From Brevibacillus laterosporus (lineage in GTDB: Bacteria; Bacillota; Bacilli; Brevibacillales; Brevibacillaceae), in NCBI GenBank assembly GCA_007833815.1, contig CP033464.1:2303501-2367500 (forward strand): DNA of 64,000 nucleotides. Reading direction: 5' to 3'. Below, piece after piece: positions 1 to 8,038 of the stretch. The translations under genes were made by a program, and so were the position numbers. The notes beneath the pieces were generated by a model, which worked only from the letters and a program-made list of their open reading frames with translations, made no database searches and was not told the origin of the DNA. Position 1 is the first letter of the stretch; every line of letters starts with the position of its first letter.

Positions 1-534
1 GCCTCGCTCATCTGAAATATCTTCAGGATGAATGGTGAGTGCAGGGTCCGCCGTAACATACAATGGAGCCTTGGTCACTCCACAAGCTTTAAAATCTTCA
101 CCAGATTCATGGTCGCGCACTGTAATTACATCTACATGATTCACGACTGTTTTAATCATGGATCGGCTAAACGATTTTAGGATGGGACCGAAGCCTTGGG
201 CATAAAATACGACGGGTTTTCCTAACAATTTGGCAATCGTAACGATCCCTAGATAATAGAGTACACTGCGGGGACTAGTAACGTCTTGCATTAACGTACC
301 GCCACCCATCACCAACAGGTCGCTTTGTTTTAATTCTCGCACAATCGTAGAGAGTTTCCAACGATTATGGGCGGATATCCCAAATAGCGATGTTGTCCGC
401 TCAGGCGTATTTGACAACACGGATAGGGAAATATTCGGTTGTTCTCGTCTGAGCGAGGTAATGATTCCATATAAAACAACATCGTCCCCGGCATTGTTAA
501 AGCCGTAATATCCGGAGATGAGAATTCGCGACAT
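1..534 (-). CDS. csaB: CsaB-type polysaccharide pyruvyl transferase, 3' end cut by window edge
   Basis: This gene runs leftward off the window, so only the first 178 codons are visible. The protein opens MSRILISGYYGFNNAGDDVV, the N-terminal glycine- and aspartate-rich signature of polysaccharide pyruvyl transferases. It then has a Rossmann-like segment containing LLVMGGGTLMQD and a later FYAQGFGP stretch. CsaB proteins add pyruvate to the secondary cell-wall polysaccharide that anchors SLH-domain S-layer proteins, which is known for the family and inferred here. The start is the ATG at 532-534; the reverse-strand sequence just upstream contains GGTTCTCTC, a weak ribosome site. The C-terminal half, with the rest of the active site, lies outside the window. 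A pyruvyl transferase acting on another polymer remains possible. Confidence 0.8.
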   Translation of the reverse strand, partial: MSRILISGYYGFNNAGDDVVLYGIITSLRREQPNISLSVLSNTPERTTSLFGISAHNRWKLSTIVRELKQSDLLVMGGGTLMQDVTSPRSVLYYLGIVTIAKLLGKPVVFYAQGFGPILKSFSRSMIKTVVNHVDVITVRDHESGEDFKACGVTKAPLYVTADPALTIHPEDISDERG

Positions 535-673
535 GAGAGAACCTTCTTTCTATTCAAACGTACTGGTAACGTAACTGATAAGTAGTATACAATCATAGGT
601 GCCGTTTTCTAATTTGGGCACATCCTCAAGTATAATCGAGAGGCAACAGGTAAGTAAAGCCAGGGCGTCAGAA

Positions 674-790
674 CTACATGATATAGTAGATTCCCGCAGC
701 AAGTAGCAACACACTAAGCACGATAAAGCCGATCATTACATACAGGATGCCTTTGTTTTTTCGTCTTCGATAGAAAAACTCATCAAACAT
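674..790 (-). CDS. Small membrane peptide, 38 aa
   Basis: A 38-codon reading frame encodes MFDEFFYRRRKNKGILYVMI followed by a hydrophobic stretch ending AAGIYYIM. It has an acidic N-terminus, a basic RRRKNK patch and one predicted membrane helix (about residues 15-37), which suggests a single-pass protein with the N-terminus in the cytoplasm by the positive-inside rule. A strong ribosome site (GAGAGGGG on the minus strand) lies 8 bases before the ATG, which is the main argument that it is real. It is divergent from the methyltransferase gene at 888 and follows csaB in the same orientation at a distance. I do not recognise a family and propose no function. Confidence 0.55.
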   Translation of the reverse strand: MFDEFFYRRRKNKGILYVMIGFIVLSVLLLAAGIYYIM

Positions 791-887
791 CGTGTAGACC
801 CCTCTCTTTGAACACGCTCCAATATCGTTCATATTACCATGTCTACACTAGAATATGCTAGATTTTTGCCAGAAAGGAACTTGTTGC

Positions 888-1823
888 ATGACAAAATATT
901 GGATGAAATATACGCTTTCCCTACCAGGAGAAATGGAGGAGATTTTCTCCTATACCATTATGGAAACGAACTACACACTGGGCTGGATTGAGCCACAAGT
1001 AGAGGTGATTACGACTGACAACGGCTACGATTATGCGGAATTGACTGAGAAACCGATGACAGCGTATCTTTTTGAACCACTAACGACCACTGAGCAAGAA
1101 CAGACAGCTACACTACAAAGCTATCTCGCTCAATGGGAAGACAAGATTAGAATGACAGCTATTGAAAAAGTAGAAGAGGAGAACGAATCGTGGAAAGACG
1201 AGTTTACCTCCATACAAATAGGAGATTGGCTCATAGCGCCCTCTTGGGAGGATGCTAAGGTAGTAGAGCAGGCAGAGCATGTACTCTACATTGATCCGGG
1301 TGCTGCTTTTGGAACGGGATACCATGGAACGACACAAGATAGTTTGCGTTGTTTACAAGAGAGCGAATTAGCAGGAAAAACTATTTTGGACGTGGGCGCG
1401 GGTTCAGGAATTCTCTCTATCTTCAGCTTGTTAAATGGAGCTGCACATCCCGTGTATGCAGCAGATATCAACCTGGAAACCGATTTTCAACTAAAGCACA
1501 ATCTGGCGCTCAATCAGTTATCCGAGCAATCCGTCGAGGTGTTGGTAGGTGATGCGTCCGTAGATGAACGTCTATTGTCCTTGGAAAAGCATTTTGATTT
1601 TATCTTCATTAATATCGGTGGAGAAGAAGTGATCGAAATGTTACCGCTAGTTAAACGTACCATCAAGCCAACGGGTCGCTTGGTTCTGTCTGGAATAGTG
1701 GAATGGATTCTGCCAAAAGTAGTGGAAGTCTATGAGCAAGCAGGGTTTTATGTAATGGAACAAAAACAGAGCGAAGAATGGGTGACACTCTTATTGGAAT
1801 TGTGCGACAATAAAGGGAAATAG
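888..1823 (+). CDS. PrmA-like methyltransferase (ribosomal protein L11 methyltransferase family)
   Basis: The 311-residue product has the two-part layout of PrmA: a divergent N-terminal recognition domain (about 1-115) and a class I SAM-dependent methyltransferase domain. The motif DPGAAFGTGYHGTT and motif I ILDVGAGSGILSI are both present. In canonical PrmA the first motif normally reads FGTGTHPTT and the post-motif II segment contains NILA; here they read FGTGYHGTT and FINIGGEE. The L11 target is therefore uncertain, and this may be a paralogue with another substrate. The start is taken at ATG 888 rather than an in-frame upstream start at 855, because GAAAGGAA lies close before it. It is followed 23 bases later by a thiolase gene on the same strand, so they are probably co-transcribed. 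Confidence 0.75.
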   Translation: MTKYWMKYTLSLPGEMEEIFSYTIMETNYTLGWIEPQVEVITTDNGYDYAELTEKPMTAYLFEPLTTTEQEQTATLQSYLAQWEDKIRMTAIEKVEEENESWKDEFTSIQIGDWLIAPSWEDAKVVEQAEHVLYIDPGAAFGTGYHGTTQDSLRCLQESELAGKTILDVGAGSGILSIFSLLNGAAHPVYAADINLETDFQLKHNLALNQLSEQSVEVLVGDASVDERLLSLEKHFDFIFINIGGEEVIEMLPLVKRTIKPTGRLVLSGIVEWILPKVVEVYEQAGFYVMEQKQSEEWVTLLLELCDNKGK

Positions 1824-1846
1824 TTGCACATCTAAGGAGGAGTAGC

Positions 1847-3022
1847 ATGGCAGAGCCTATCGTAATCGTCGCAGCAAAACGGACGCCAATCGGAACATTT
1901 GGCGGCATGTTTCAAGATGTATCAGCGCGTAAATTAGCTGAACTAACGATTCGTGACATCATGGATACAACAGGAATTGACCCAGCGCAGATTGATGAAG
2001 TCATTCTAGGGAACTGTATTCAACGTACAGATGAGCCGAATATTGCGAGAACAGCTCTTCTGGATGCAGGTCTGCCCCAGCAAGTGACGGGATTGACCGT
2101 CCAGCGACAATGTTCTTCCGGTATGCAGGCAATTGTTTCAGGTCTGCAACAGATAGCCTTGGGAGATAGCGAAGTTGTTATAGCTGGTGGTGTGGAAAGC
2201 ATGAGCCGTGCCCCTTATGTGTTAAAGCAAGCCCGTTTTGGTAAAAGATTAATGCATGGCGAAATGACGGATGCTTTGTGGGAGCTATTAACAGATCCGC
2301 ATCATGATATTCTAATGGGTGAGACAGCGGAGCGTCTGGTGGACCTCTATGGAATTAGTCGAGAGGAGCAGGATGAAATTGCTTATTTAAGTCATCATAA
2401 AGCGGCACAAGCTACCAAAGAGGGACGATTTCAAAACGAAATCATTCCGATTGTGTTGAGTAAAAAGAAACAAACCGTCACACTGACCACAGATGAGCAT
2501 ATTCGCCCAGACATTACACCAGAAGCTTTGGCGAAACTAAAGCCGACATTCCGCGATGAGGGGACGGTTACAGCGGGGAATGCTTCAGGTTTGAACGATG
2601 GTGCTTCTGCTGTGCTGTTAATGAAAGAGAGTAAAGCAAAAAGCCTTGGACTAACTGTGCTTGGTAGAATTGTTTCCTATGCGTGGGCAGGTGTTGAACC
2701 TGATTTGATGGGATATGGACCAGTACCAGCAACGCACAAGGCCTTGAAGAAAGCGGGTCTGCGTTTACAAGACATGCAACTAATTGAGGTTAATGAAGCG
2801 TTTGCCGCACAGTATCTGGCGGTGGAAAAGCTATTAGAATTGGATCGGACTATCACTAATGTAAATGGTAGCGGGATATCGCTTGGACATCCCGTTGGCT
2901 CTACAGGCTGTCGTTTGATCGTTACGCTCTTGCATGAAATGAAGAGACGCCAATTACATAGAGGGTTAGCCACCTTATGTGTAGGTGGTGGACTTGGGAT
3001 GAGCATGATCTTAGAGCGCTAA
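1847..3022 (+). CDS. Acetyl-CoA acetyltransferase (thiolase)
   Basis: This is a 391-residue thiolase, the usual length for the family. The nucleophilic cysteine is C89 in [12 protein letters not shown], the catalytic histidine is H348 in [12 protein letters not shown], and the second catalytic cysteine is C378 in [17 protein letters not shown] is also conserved. It condenses two acetyl-CoA to acetoacetyl-CoA or cleaves 3-ketoacyl-CoA; sequence alone does not decide between a biosynthetic and a fadA-like role. AAGGAGGAG lies just before the ATG. It sits behind the PrmA-like gene and ends at a clear terminator at 3119. The fatty-acid degradation cluster starts 1.5 kb downstream and lacks its own thiolase, so this enzyme could serve that pathway, which is inference. 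Confidence 0.92.
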   Translation: MAEPIVIVAAKRTPIGTFGGMFQDVSARKLAELTIRDIMDTTGIDPAQIDEVILGNCIQRTDEPNIARTALLDAGLPQQVTGLTVQRQCSSGMQAIVSGLQQIALGDSEVVIAGGVESMSRAPYVLKQARFGKRLMHGEMTDALWELLTDPHHDILMGETAERLVDLYGISREEQDEIAYLSHHKAAQATKEGRFQNEIIPIVLSKKKQTVTLTTDEHIRPDITPEALAKLKPTFRDEGTVTAGNASGLNDGASAVLLMKESKAKSLGLTVLGRIVSYAWAGVEPDLMGYGPVPATHKALKKAGLRLQDMQLIEVNEAFAAQYLAVEKLLELDRTITNVNGSGISLGHPVGSTGCRLIVTLLHEMKRRQLHRGLATLCVGGGLGMSMILER

Positions 3023-3118
3023 AATCCCATCGAATTGGCCACGAGAGGATTATGCTAAGAGTTAGTCTAGGCTTGGTATCTATTGCATAAATCGGCCATT
3101 TTTTGACCATAGTAAAAG

Positions 3119-3144
3119 GGACCCTGAAAAGGGTTCTTTTTTTT
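3119..3144 (+). terminator. Rho-independent terminator after the thiolase gene
   Basis: GGACCCT and AGGGTTC form a 7-pair stem (one G-U) around a GAAA loop, followed by eight T. It ends the methyltransferase-thiolase transcript. Confidence 0.85.
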
Positions 3145-3178
3145 GTACACATCGCCATTAGGTAAGGGGGAAGATCGG

Positions 3179-4216
3179 ATGCAAGCCAAGCAGAAAGAAA
3201 CCTGGAAGAAAGTGATCGTCGTTGTCCTTTGTGTCTTATTTATCGCGTTGATAGCCTATCTAGGCACTGCTTTTCAACAGTACAAGCAGATGACACAAGA
3301 TTGGTATGAGCCGCTTCCTCAAGTGAGCGGCTCTTCATTTCCAGACAAGACCTCAATCATGCAGGCAACAGAAGTTCCCCCGTATCAGTCCTCCAACCTT
3401 TCAGCGGAAGAGCTATACCACAAGGAACAAACCCTCCAGCCCTTTAGCATGATGTTAATTGGTACGGATAGTCGGGAAGGGGAGCGTGCACGTTCTGATA
3501 CTCTTTTGGTAGCTACCATCAATCCATTAACTCAGCAAGCTCAACTGATCTCTATTCCTCGTGATACCTACATGAAAATCCCAGGTAAAGGCTTTGATAA
3601 AGTAAATCATGCCACTGCATTTGGTGGACCAGCCCTGCTAAAAAAAACATTGGAAAACTACTTGTCTATCAAGATTGATCGTTATGCTACGATTGACTTT
3701 GAGGGCTTTCGTAAACTAATTGATGAATTGGGCGGTGTAGAAGTAACCGTCAAAAAACGAATGAAGTATACCGATCCTAGTGATGGAACCAATATTGATC
3801 TGTATCCAGGCAAGCAAGTGCTGAATGGGAAACAGGCACTAGATTATGCGCGTTATCGGAAAAGTGACTTGGGCCATGAAGACAGTGACTATGAACGAAT
3901 TGATCGTCAGCAAGAAATGATTCGGGCTTTAGCGAATAAAGGAGGCTCCATGGATGCTTTTCTAAAGGCATTTAAGCTGATGGATATTTTAGGAAAACAT
4001 ATTAAGACTGACCTCACACAAGATGAAATTTCCTCTTTGCTTGTAACCTACTATGATCCCAAACAAAATCACTTAACTACAGAAACGATAAAAGGGCGTG
4101 ACGAACGTATTTGGAATCATACAACACTCGGCTGGTATTACTTGGTGTCGTCAGGGGAGCGAGAGAGAATCCAAGAAAAAATTAAAAAAGTGTTGACAGC
4201 TAAAGCAGAAGAATAG
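3179..4216 (+). CDS. LytR-CpsA-Psr (LCP) family cell-wall glycopolymer transferase
   Basis: The 345-residue protein has a short basic cytoplasmic head, one membrane helix at about residues 12-32 and an extracellular LCP domain. The domain shows IGTDSREGERARSDTLLVA, SIPRDTYMKIPG and a DYARYRKSD segment, where the conserved arginines and aspartates bind the polyprenyl-pyrophosphate lipid. LCP enzymes attach teichoic acids or capsular polymers from the lipid carrier to peptidoglycan. The start is the ATG at 3179 behind TAAGGGGG; an in-frame start at 3143 overlaps the preceding terminator and is unlikely. It stands alone between two terminators. The exact polymer is not readable from sequence. 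Confidence 0.9.
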   Translation: MQAKQKETWKKVIVVVLCVLFIALIAYLGTAFQQYKQMTQDWYEPLPQVSGSSFPDKTSIMQATEVPPYQSSNLSAEELYHKEQTLQPFSMMLIGTDSREGERARSDTLLVATINPLTQQAQLISIPRDTYMKIPGKGFDKVNHATAFGGPALLKKTLENYLSIKIDRYATIDFEGFRKLIDELGGVEVTVKKRMKYTDPSDGTNIDLYPGKQVLNGKQALDYARYRKSDLGHEDSDYERIDRQQEMIRALANKGGSMDAFLKAFKLMDILGKHIKTDLTQDEISSLLVTYYDPKQNHLTTETIKGRDERIWNHTTLGWYYLVSSGERERIQEKIKKVLTAKAEE

Positions 4217-4289
4217 AAGGGGAAGCATCCGAGAATCAAGATAGCGTACATACACAAGTATCTACCAGATCTATGCCTCTCCTTTTTTA
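4215..4289 (+). terminator. Probable terminator after the LCP gene
   Basis: AGAAGGGG...GCAT pairs imperfectly with ATGC...CTCCTTTT across a long loop that can fold again, and six T follow. The single mismatch and large loop make this less certain than the other terminators. Confidence 0.4.
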
Positions 4290-4322
4290 TGAAAATGGAA
4301 ATAACAAAACTAAATATGGGGG

Positions 4323-4380
4323 GAGGAAAGGCGTAACCATGCATCCGAATAGCATGTCCCGTTTCGTTTTGCCTTTCCTT
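4323..4380. repeat. Nested inverted repeat upstream of lcfA
   Basis: AGGAAAGGC (4324-4332) is repeated inverted as GCCTTTCCT (4371-4379), and CATGC (4338-4342) pairs with GCATG (4352-4356) inside it. No T run follows, so it is not an ordinary terminator. It lies about 125 bases before the lcfA start. Confidence 0.5.
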
Positions 4381-4503
4381 TGTTGGAAAGATTAGTAAAA
4401 AAATCTGGAAAAGTTTATCAATTTAGAATAAAATGAATAAATAAGGAGAGATTGTGAATGTGAAGATGGGAAAGATGAGGTATCAAAGGTTGGAGGGAAA
4501 GCG

Positions 4504-6213
4504 ATGTCAATTGCCAAGCCTTGGTTATCTTGTTACCCAGCAGAAGTCCCCGGTACAGTGGAATACCCCCGTGTTCCATTGACGTACTTTTTAGAAAAAT
4601 CAGCACAAGATTACCCACAAAATTATGCTCTTTCTTTTATGGGAAAGCGTATGACCTATCAAGAATTACTCACCCAATCCTATCGTTTTGCTCATGTACT
4701 ACGAGCCCGAGGCGTACAAAAGGGAGATCGTATTGCCATTATGTTGCCAAATATACCGCAGGCTGTAATAGCTTTTTATGGAGCGATGTTTGCTGGAGCG
4801 GTGGTTGTTATGACCAATCCTTTGTATACAGAGCGTGAATTAACTCACCAGCTCAACGATTCTGGCGCAGTGGCGATTGTAACCCTCGATCTCTTATACA
4901 ACCGACTAATGAATGTAAAAACAAATACTAAATTACTTCACGTTTTTCTAACCAGCATCCGAGATTTTTTACCCCCAATTAAGAAAGCGCTTTATCCAAT
5001 TGCACAGAAATTTGATAAAAAAGCGGCGCCAATACCAGCCATTCTATATCAGGCTGGGGTAGAGAATTTCGTTCAAGCGTTAAAGCAGGCATCAACTAAT
5101 CCCATCCAAGTTGAAGGAAACTGGGAAGAAGAGTTGGCTTTATTGCAATATACAGGTGGAACGACTGGTTTTGCCAAGGGAGTGATGCTTACCCATCGCA
5201 ATCTAGTGGCGAATGCAGTTCAATGTAAGTTCATTCTTTATAAAATGAAGCAAGGACAAGAGAAAATCCTTGGAGTCCTACCCTTATTCCACGTTTACGG
5301 CATGACTACTGTGATGAACTGTGGGGTTCAGATGGCCGCGGAAATTTTGTTGGTTCCGCGTTTCGATGTAAAGCAAATCCTACAATTAATACAAAAAGAG
5401 CGCCCTACGATCTTTCCAGGAGCACCTACCATGTACATCGGTCTAATTAATCATCCTGATATTAAGAACTATGATTTATCTTCTATTGAGGCCTGTGTCA
5501 GTGGTTCTGCACCGCTTCCTTTAGAAGTTCAAGAGCGATTTGAAGAGATAACAGGTGGCAAATTGGTAGAGGGATACGGTTTAACGGAAACCTCTCCTGT
5601 TACGCATTCAAACAATCTGTGGGGAAGACGAGTCAATAGTAGCATTGGACTCCCTTGGCCGGATACAGAAGCTTGTATTATTGACTCAGCCACAGATGAA
5701 GCGATGCCCTACAATCAGATTGGTGAATTGGCTGTTCGTGGCCCTCAGGTCATGAAGGGGTACTGGAATCGTCCTGAAGACACATCTATGGTTCTCAAGG
5801 ATGGCTGGTTGTTGACCGGAGATATTGCATATATGGATGAAGAGGGTTTTTTCTATATCGTTGATCGGAAAAAAGATATGATTATTGCTGGTGGATTTAA
5901 TATCTATCCACGCGAGGTGGAAGAAGTTTTGTTTGAACATTCTGCCATTCAAGAAGCTGCTGTCGTTGGTATACCAGATCCATATCGAGGAGAGACGGTT
6001 AAAGCTTTTATTGTAGTCAAGAATTCTTATCAGGTGACAGAGGATGAATTAAATGCATTCTGTCGTCAGCGATTAGCTAGTTATAAGGTGCCACGTTCCT
6101 ATGAATTTAGGGAAGAGCTACCAAAAACCATGGTAGGAAAGGTACTTCGTCGTCATTTGCAAGAAGAAGAGAAGAAGCGTATTGAATTAGAAAGTAGCAG
6201 TAAACTAGGCTAA
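4504..6213 (+). CDS. lcfA: Long-chain fatty-acid-CoA ligase
   Basis: This 569-residue protein is an adenylate-forming acyl-CoA synthetase that activates fatty acids with ATP and CoA. The AMP-binding P-loop reads YTGGTTGFAKGVMLTHRNL, followed by GYGLTETSP, the hinge region DGWLLTGD, the linker IIAGGFNIYPREVEEVL, and a C-terminal lysine in TMVGKVLRRHL that fits the adenylation lysine. Length is typical of LcfA/FadD. The start is ATG 4504, preceded by TGGAGGGAAAGCG. The downstream gene order lcfA-fadR-fadB-etfB-etfA is the same as in Bacillus subtilis, where it is a FadR-regulated beta-oxidation unit. A strong terminator at 6324 and a promoter with the operator before fadR mean fadR can be transcribed separately. 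Confidence 0.93.
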   Translation: MSIAKPWLSCYPAEVPGTVEYPRVPLTYFLEKSAQDYPQNYALSFMGKRMTYQELLTQSYRFAHVLRARGVQKGDRIAIMLPNIPQAVIAFYGAMFAGAVVVMTNPLYTERELTHQLNDSGAVAIVTLDLLYNRLMNVKTNTKLLHVFLTSIRDFLPPIKKALYPIAQKFDKKAAPIPAILYQAGVENFVQALKQASTNPIQVEGNWEEELALLQYTGGTTGFAKGVMLTHRNLVANAVQCKFILYKMKQGQEKILGVLPLFHVYGMTTVMNCGVQMAAEILLVPRFDVKQILQLIQKERPTIFPGAPTMYIGLINHPDIKNYDLSSIEACVSGSAPLPLEVQERFEEITGGKLVEGYGLTETSPVTHSNNLWGRRVNSSIGLPWPDTEACIIDSATDEAMPYNQIGELAVRGPQVMKGYWNRPEDTSMVLKDGWLLTGDIAYMDEEGFFYIVDRKKDMIIAGGFNIYPREVEEVLFEHSAIQEAAVVGIPDPYRGETVKAFIVVKNSYQVTEDELNAFCRQRLASYKVPRSYEFREELPKTMVGKVLRRHLQEEEKKRIELESSSKLG

Positions 6214-6323
6214 ATCACTAGAATGTGTCTAAAATGCGACAAATTGTGACAAAATAGACGAATTTAGCATTTTATCATTCAAGATGGATTGCTTGCCTAT
6301 TCAAACAGAGGTACAATAACTTC

Positions 6324-6357
6324 AACGGTTTACCCTGCGTGGGGTAAGCCGTTTTTT
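6324..6357 (+). terminator. Terminator between lcfA and fadR
   Basis: A 12-pair stem AACGGTTTACCC / GGGTAAGCCGTT (one G-U) is followed by six T. Confidence 0.85.
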
Positions 6358-6370
6358 ATTTGTCTAGTGC

Positions 6371-6399
6371 TTGACAGCAAGGGATGGGTATTATAAACT
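6371..6399 (+). promoter_or_regulatory. Sigma-A-type promoter of fadR
   Basis: A perfect -35 TTGACA (6371-6376) is followed after 17 bases by TAAACT (6394-6399), or after 15 by TATAAA (6392-6397). It lies immediately upstream of the FadR palindrome, so the operator would cover the transcription start. Confidence 0.6.
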
Positions 6400-6404
6400 G
6401 TGTT

Positions 6405-6422
6405 TGAATGAATATTCATTCA
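6405..6422. promoter_or_regulatory. FadR operator, perfect 18-bp palindrome
   Basis: TGAATGAATATTCATTCA reads the same on both strands and matches the published Bacillus FadR box (TGAATGAnTAnTCATTCA) at every defined base. It lies just downstream of the fadR promoter and 50 bases before the fadR start, which implies autorepression relieved by long-chain acyl-CoA. Confidence 0.85.
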
Positions 6423-6472
6423 TTTTTAGCAAATCTAACAAAGACATCTAAGTAAGTAAAATGGAGGGTAAC

Positions 6473-7060
6473 ATGGCCAAAAAAACGGGGGAAAAGTATC
6501 AAGCCATTATAAATGCAGCCGTCACGGTGATTGCCAAGCACGGTTACCATAACGCGCAGGTATCTCGAATCGCTAAAGAAGCTAAGGTAGCGGACGGCAC
6601 CATTTATCTCTATTTTGAAAACAAGGATGATGTCCTCATCTCGCTGTTTAACGAGAAGATGGGTCAATTTGTAGAGAATTGCCGTAAATTGACTTCTCAG
6701 GCTAACGATGTTTCTGAGAAAGTACGTATCCTTATTCAGAGTCATCTAAGCCAACTGGCGCAGGATCATAACCTAGCGATTGTGACACAAATTGAGTTGC
6801 GTCAGATCAATCCTGAGGTAAGTCAAGGTATTGGAGAAGTGTTAAAAGCATACTTTAACCTGATTGACGGAGTCATTCAGGAAGGAATGGAGAGCGGTAT
6901 CTTCCGTGCAGATATTGATGTACGGATGGCCCGCACGATGATTTTTGGTACGTTGGATCAGACGGTTACTTCTTGGATTATGAAAGAATGTAAGTACGAT
7001 CTCGTCTCTCTTGTGGATCCCATTCACAATCTCTTCCTAAAGGGACTCTGCAAATACTAG
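6473..7060 (+). CDS. fadR: TetR-family fatty-acid degradation repressor
   Basis: The 195-residue protein has an N-terminal TetR helix-turn-helix (about residues 8-55, with AKEAKVADGTIYLYFENKDD) and an all-helical ligand domain. In Bacillus subtilis FadR (formerly YsiA) represses beta-oxidation genes and is released by long-chain acyl-CoA. Neighbours lcfA, fadB and etfBA are its known regulon, and a perfect FadR box lies in front of it. The start is ATG 6473, behind GGAGGG at a good distance; the in-frame ATG at 6461 is part of that ribosome site and would lack one of its own. The gene is separated from fadB by 190 bases that contain a second promoter. Confidence 0.92.
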   Translation: MAKKTGEKYQAIINAAVTVIAKHGYHNAQVSRIAKEAKVADGTIYLYFENKDDVLISLFNEKMGQFVENCRKLTSQANDVSEKVRILIQSHLSQLAQDHNLAIVTQIELRQINPEVSQGIGEVLKAYFNLIDGVIQEGMESGIFRADIDVRMARTMIFGTLDQTVTSWIMKECKYDLVSLVDPIHNLFLKGLCKY

Positions 7061-7146
7061 ACCCCATTCAAACCTAGGAAATCTCGGATACAAATGATTT
7101 GATGTAACCTAAGCTATCTCAAATCAGGAAAACCTATAAAAATACT

Positions 7147-7174
7147 TTTGCATAGAGATTTCCTCTGATACAAT
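7147..7174 (+). promoter_or_regulatory. Putative promoter of fadB-etfBA
   Basis: TTTGCA (7147-7152) and TACAAT (7169-7174) are 16 bases apart, about 75 bases before fadB. A degenerate FadR-like half site lies downstream at about 7211-7230. Confidence 0.5.
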
Positions 7175-7249
7175 GTTGCCTAGGTTCTATTTTGCACAAA
7201 AACTGATCGGGCGCTCATTCACTCGTTCGGTGTAAAAGGGGGACAAAGC

Positions 7250-8026
7250 ATGTCGTATCCAAATCTTACGCTTGTAACAGAAGAAACTATTGCTGTATTG
7301 ACGATTAATTATCCGCCAGCGAATGCGTTAAATCAGGTTACACTCACCAGTTTGGCACAAGCTTTGGACGATTTGGAGCAAGATGATCAGGTAAAGACCA
7401 TTGTCATTACAGGCGAAGGGCGCTTTTTTATCGCAGGTGCAGACATTAAAGAATTTACAGAGCTGACTGGACAGAATGCACAGCAGATAGCAAAGCGGGG
7501 ACAACAATTGTTTCTGCGAATGGAGACTTTCTCCAAACCTATCATTGCCGCAATAAATGGAGCTTGCCTAGGCGGGGGATTGGAGCTTGCTATGGCGTGT
7601 CACATTCGTTATGTAGCAAAGGAAGCGAAATTAGGATTGCCGGAGCTTAATCTTGGTCTGATCCCTGGATATGGTGGAACGCAACGTTTGCCACGCCTGA
7701 TTGGCCGAGGAAAGGCTACACAACTAATCTTAACTTCCGATATGATCGATGGCGAAGAAGCGCATGCGATCGGTCTAGCAGAAGCTGTGTATCCAGCCGA
7801 GCAGTTGTTGGAGGAAAGTAAGAAGCTAGCTCATAAAATTTCAGAAAAGGGTGCGATTTCTGTCAAATACGCACTGGAAGCTATTCACTATGGAGTCGAG
7901 CAGGGTTTAACAGCTGGCACAAAGCGTGAAGCGGAGTTATTTGGACAGGTATTTGCTACAGAAGATATGAAAGAAGGCGTACATGCTTTTCTTGAAAAAC
8001 GTAAACCGCAATTTTCCAATCGATAG
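7250..8026 (+). CDS. fadB: Enoyl-CoA hydratase (crotonase family)
   Basis: This 258-residue crotonase hydrates trans-2-enoyl-CoA in beta-oxidation. It has the oxyanion-hole segment GRFFIAGADIKEF and both catalytic glutamates in context: GGGLELAMACHIRY and LPELNLGLIPGYGGTQRLPR. Length is that of single-domain short-chain hydratases; there is no fused dehydrogenase domain despite the symbol, which follows Bacillus subtilis fadB usage. AAAGGGGGAC precedes the ATG. etfB follows after 12 bases, so fadB-etfB-etfA form one transcript. The hydroxyacyl-CoA and acyl-CoA dehydrogenases needed for a full cycle are not in this window. Confidence 0.92.
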   Translation: MSYPNLTLVTEETIAVLTINYPPANALNQVTLTSLAQALDDLEQDDQVKTIVITGEGRFFIAGADIKEFTELTGQNAQQIAKRGQQLFLRMETFSKPIIAAINGACLGGGLELAMACHIRYVAKEAKLGLPELNLGLIPGYGGTQRLPRLIGRGKATQLILTSDMIDGEEAHAIGLAEAVYPAEQLLEESKKLAHKISEKGAISVKYALEAIHYGVEQGLTAGTKREAELFGQVFATEDMKEGVHAFLEKRKPQFSNR

Positions 8027-8038
8027 GAGGTTTCAACC

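Noticed and set aside
7211-7230. Possible second FadR operator before fadB
   Set aside because: Only one half (TCATTCA/GAA.GA) resembles the consensus; the other half does not fit, so it is not listed as a feature.
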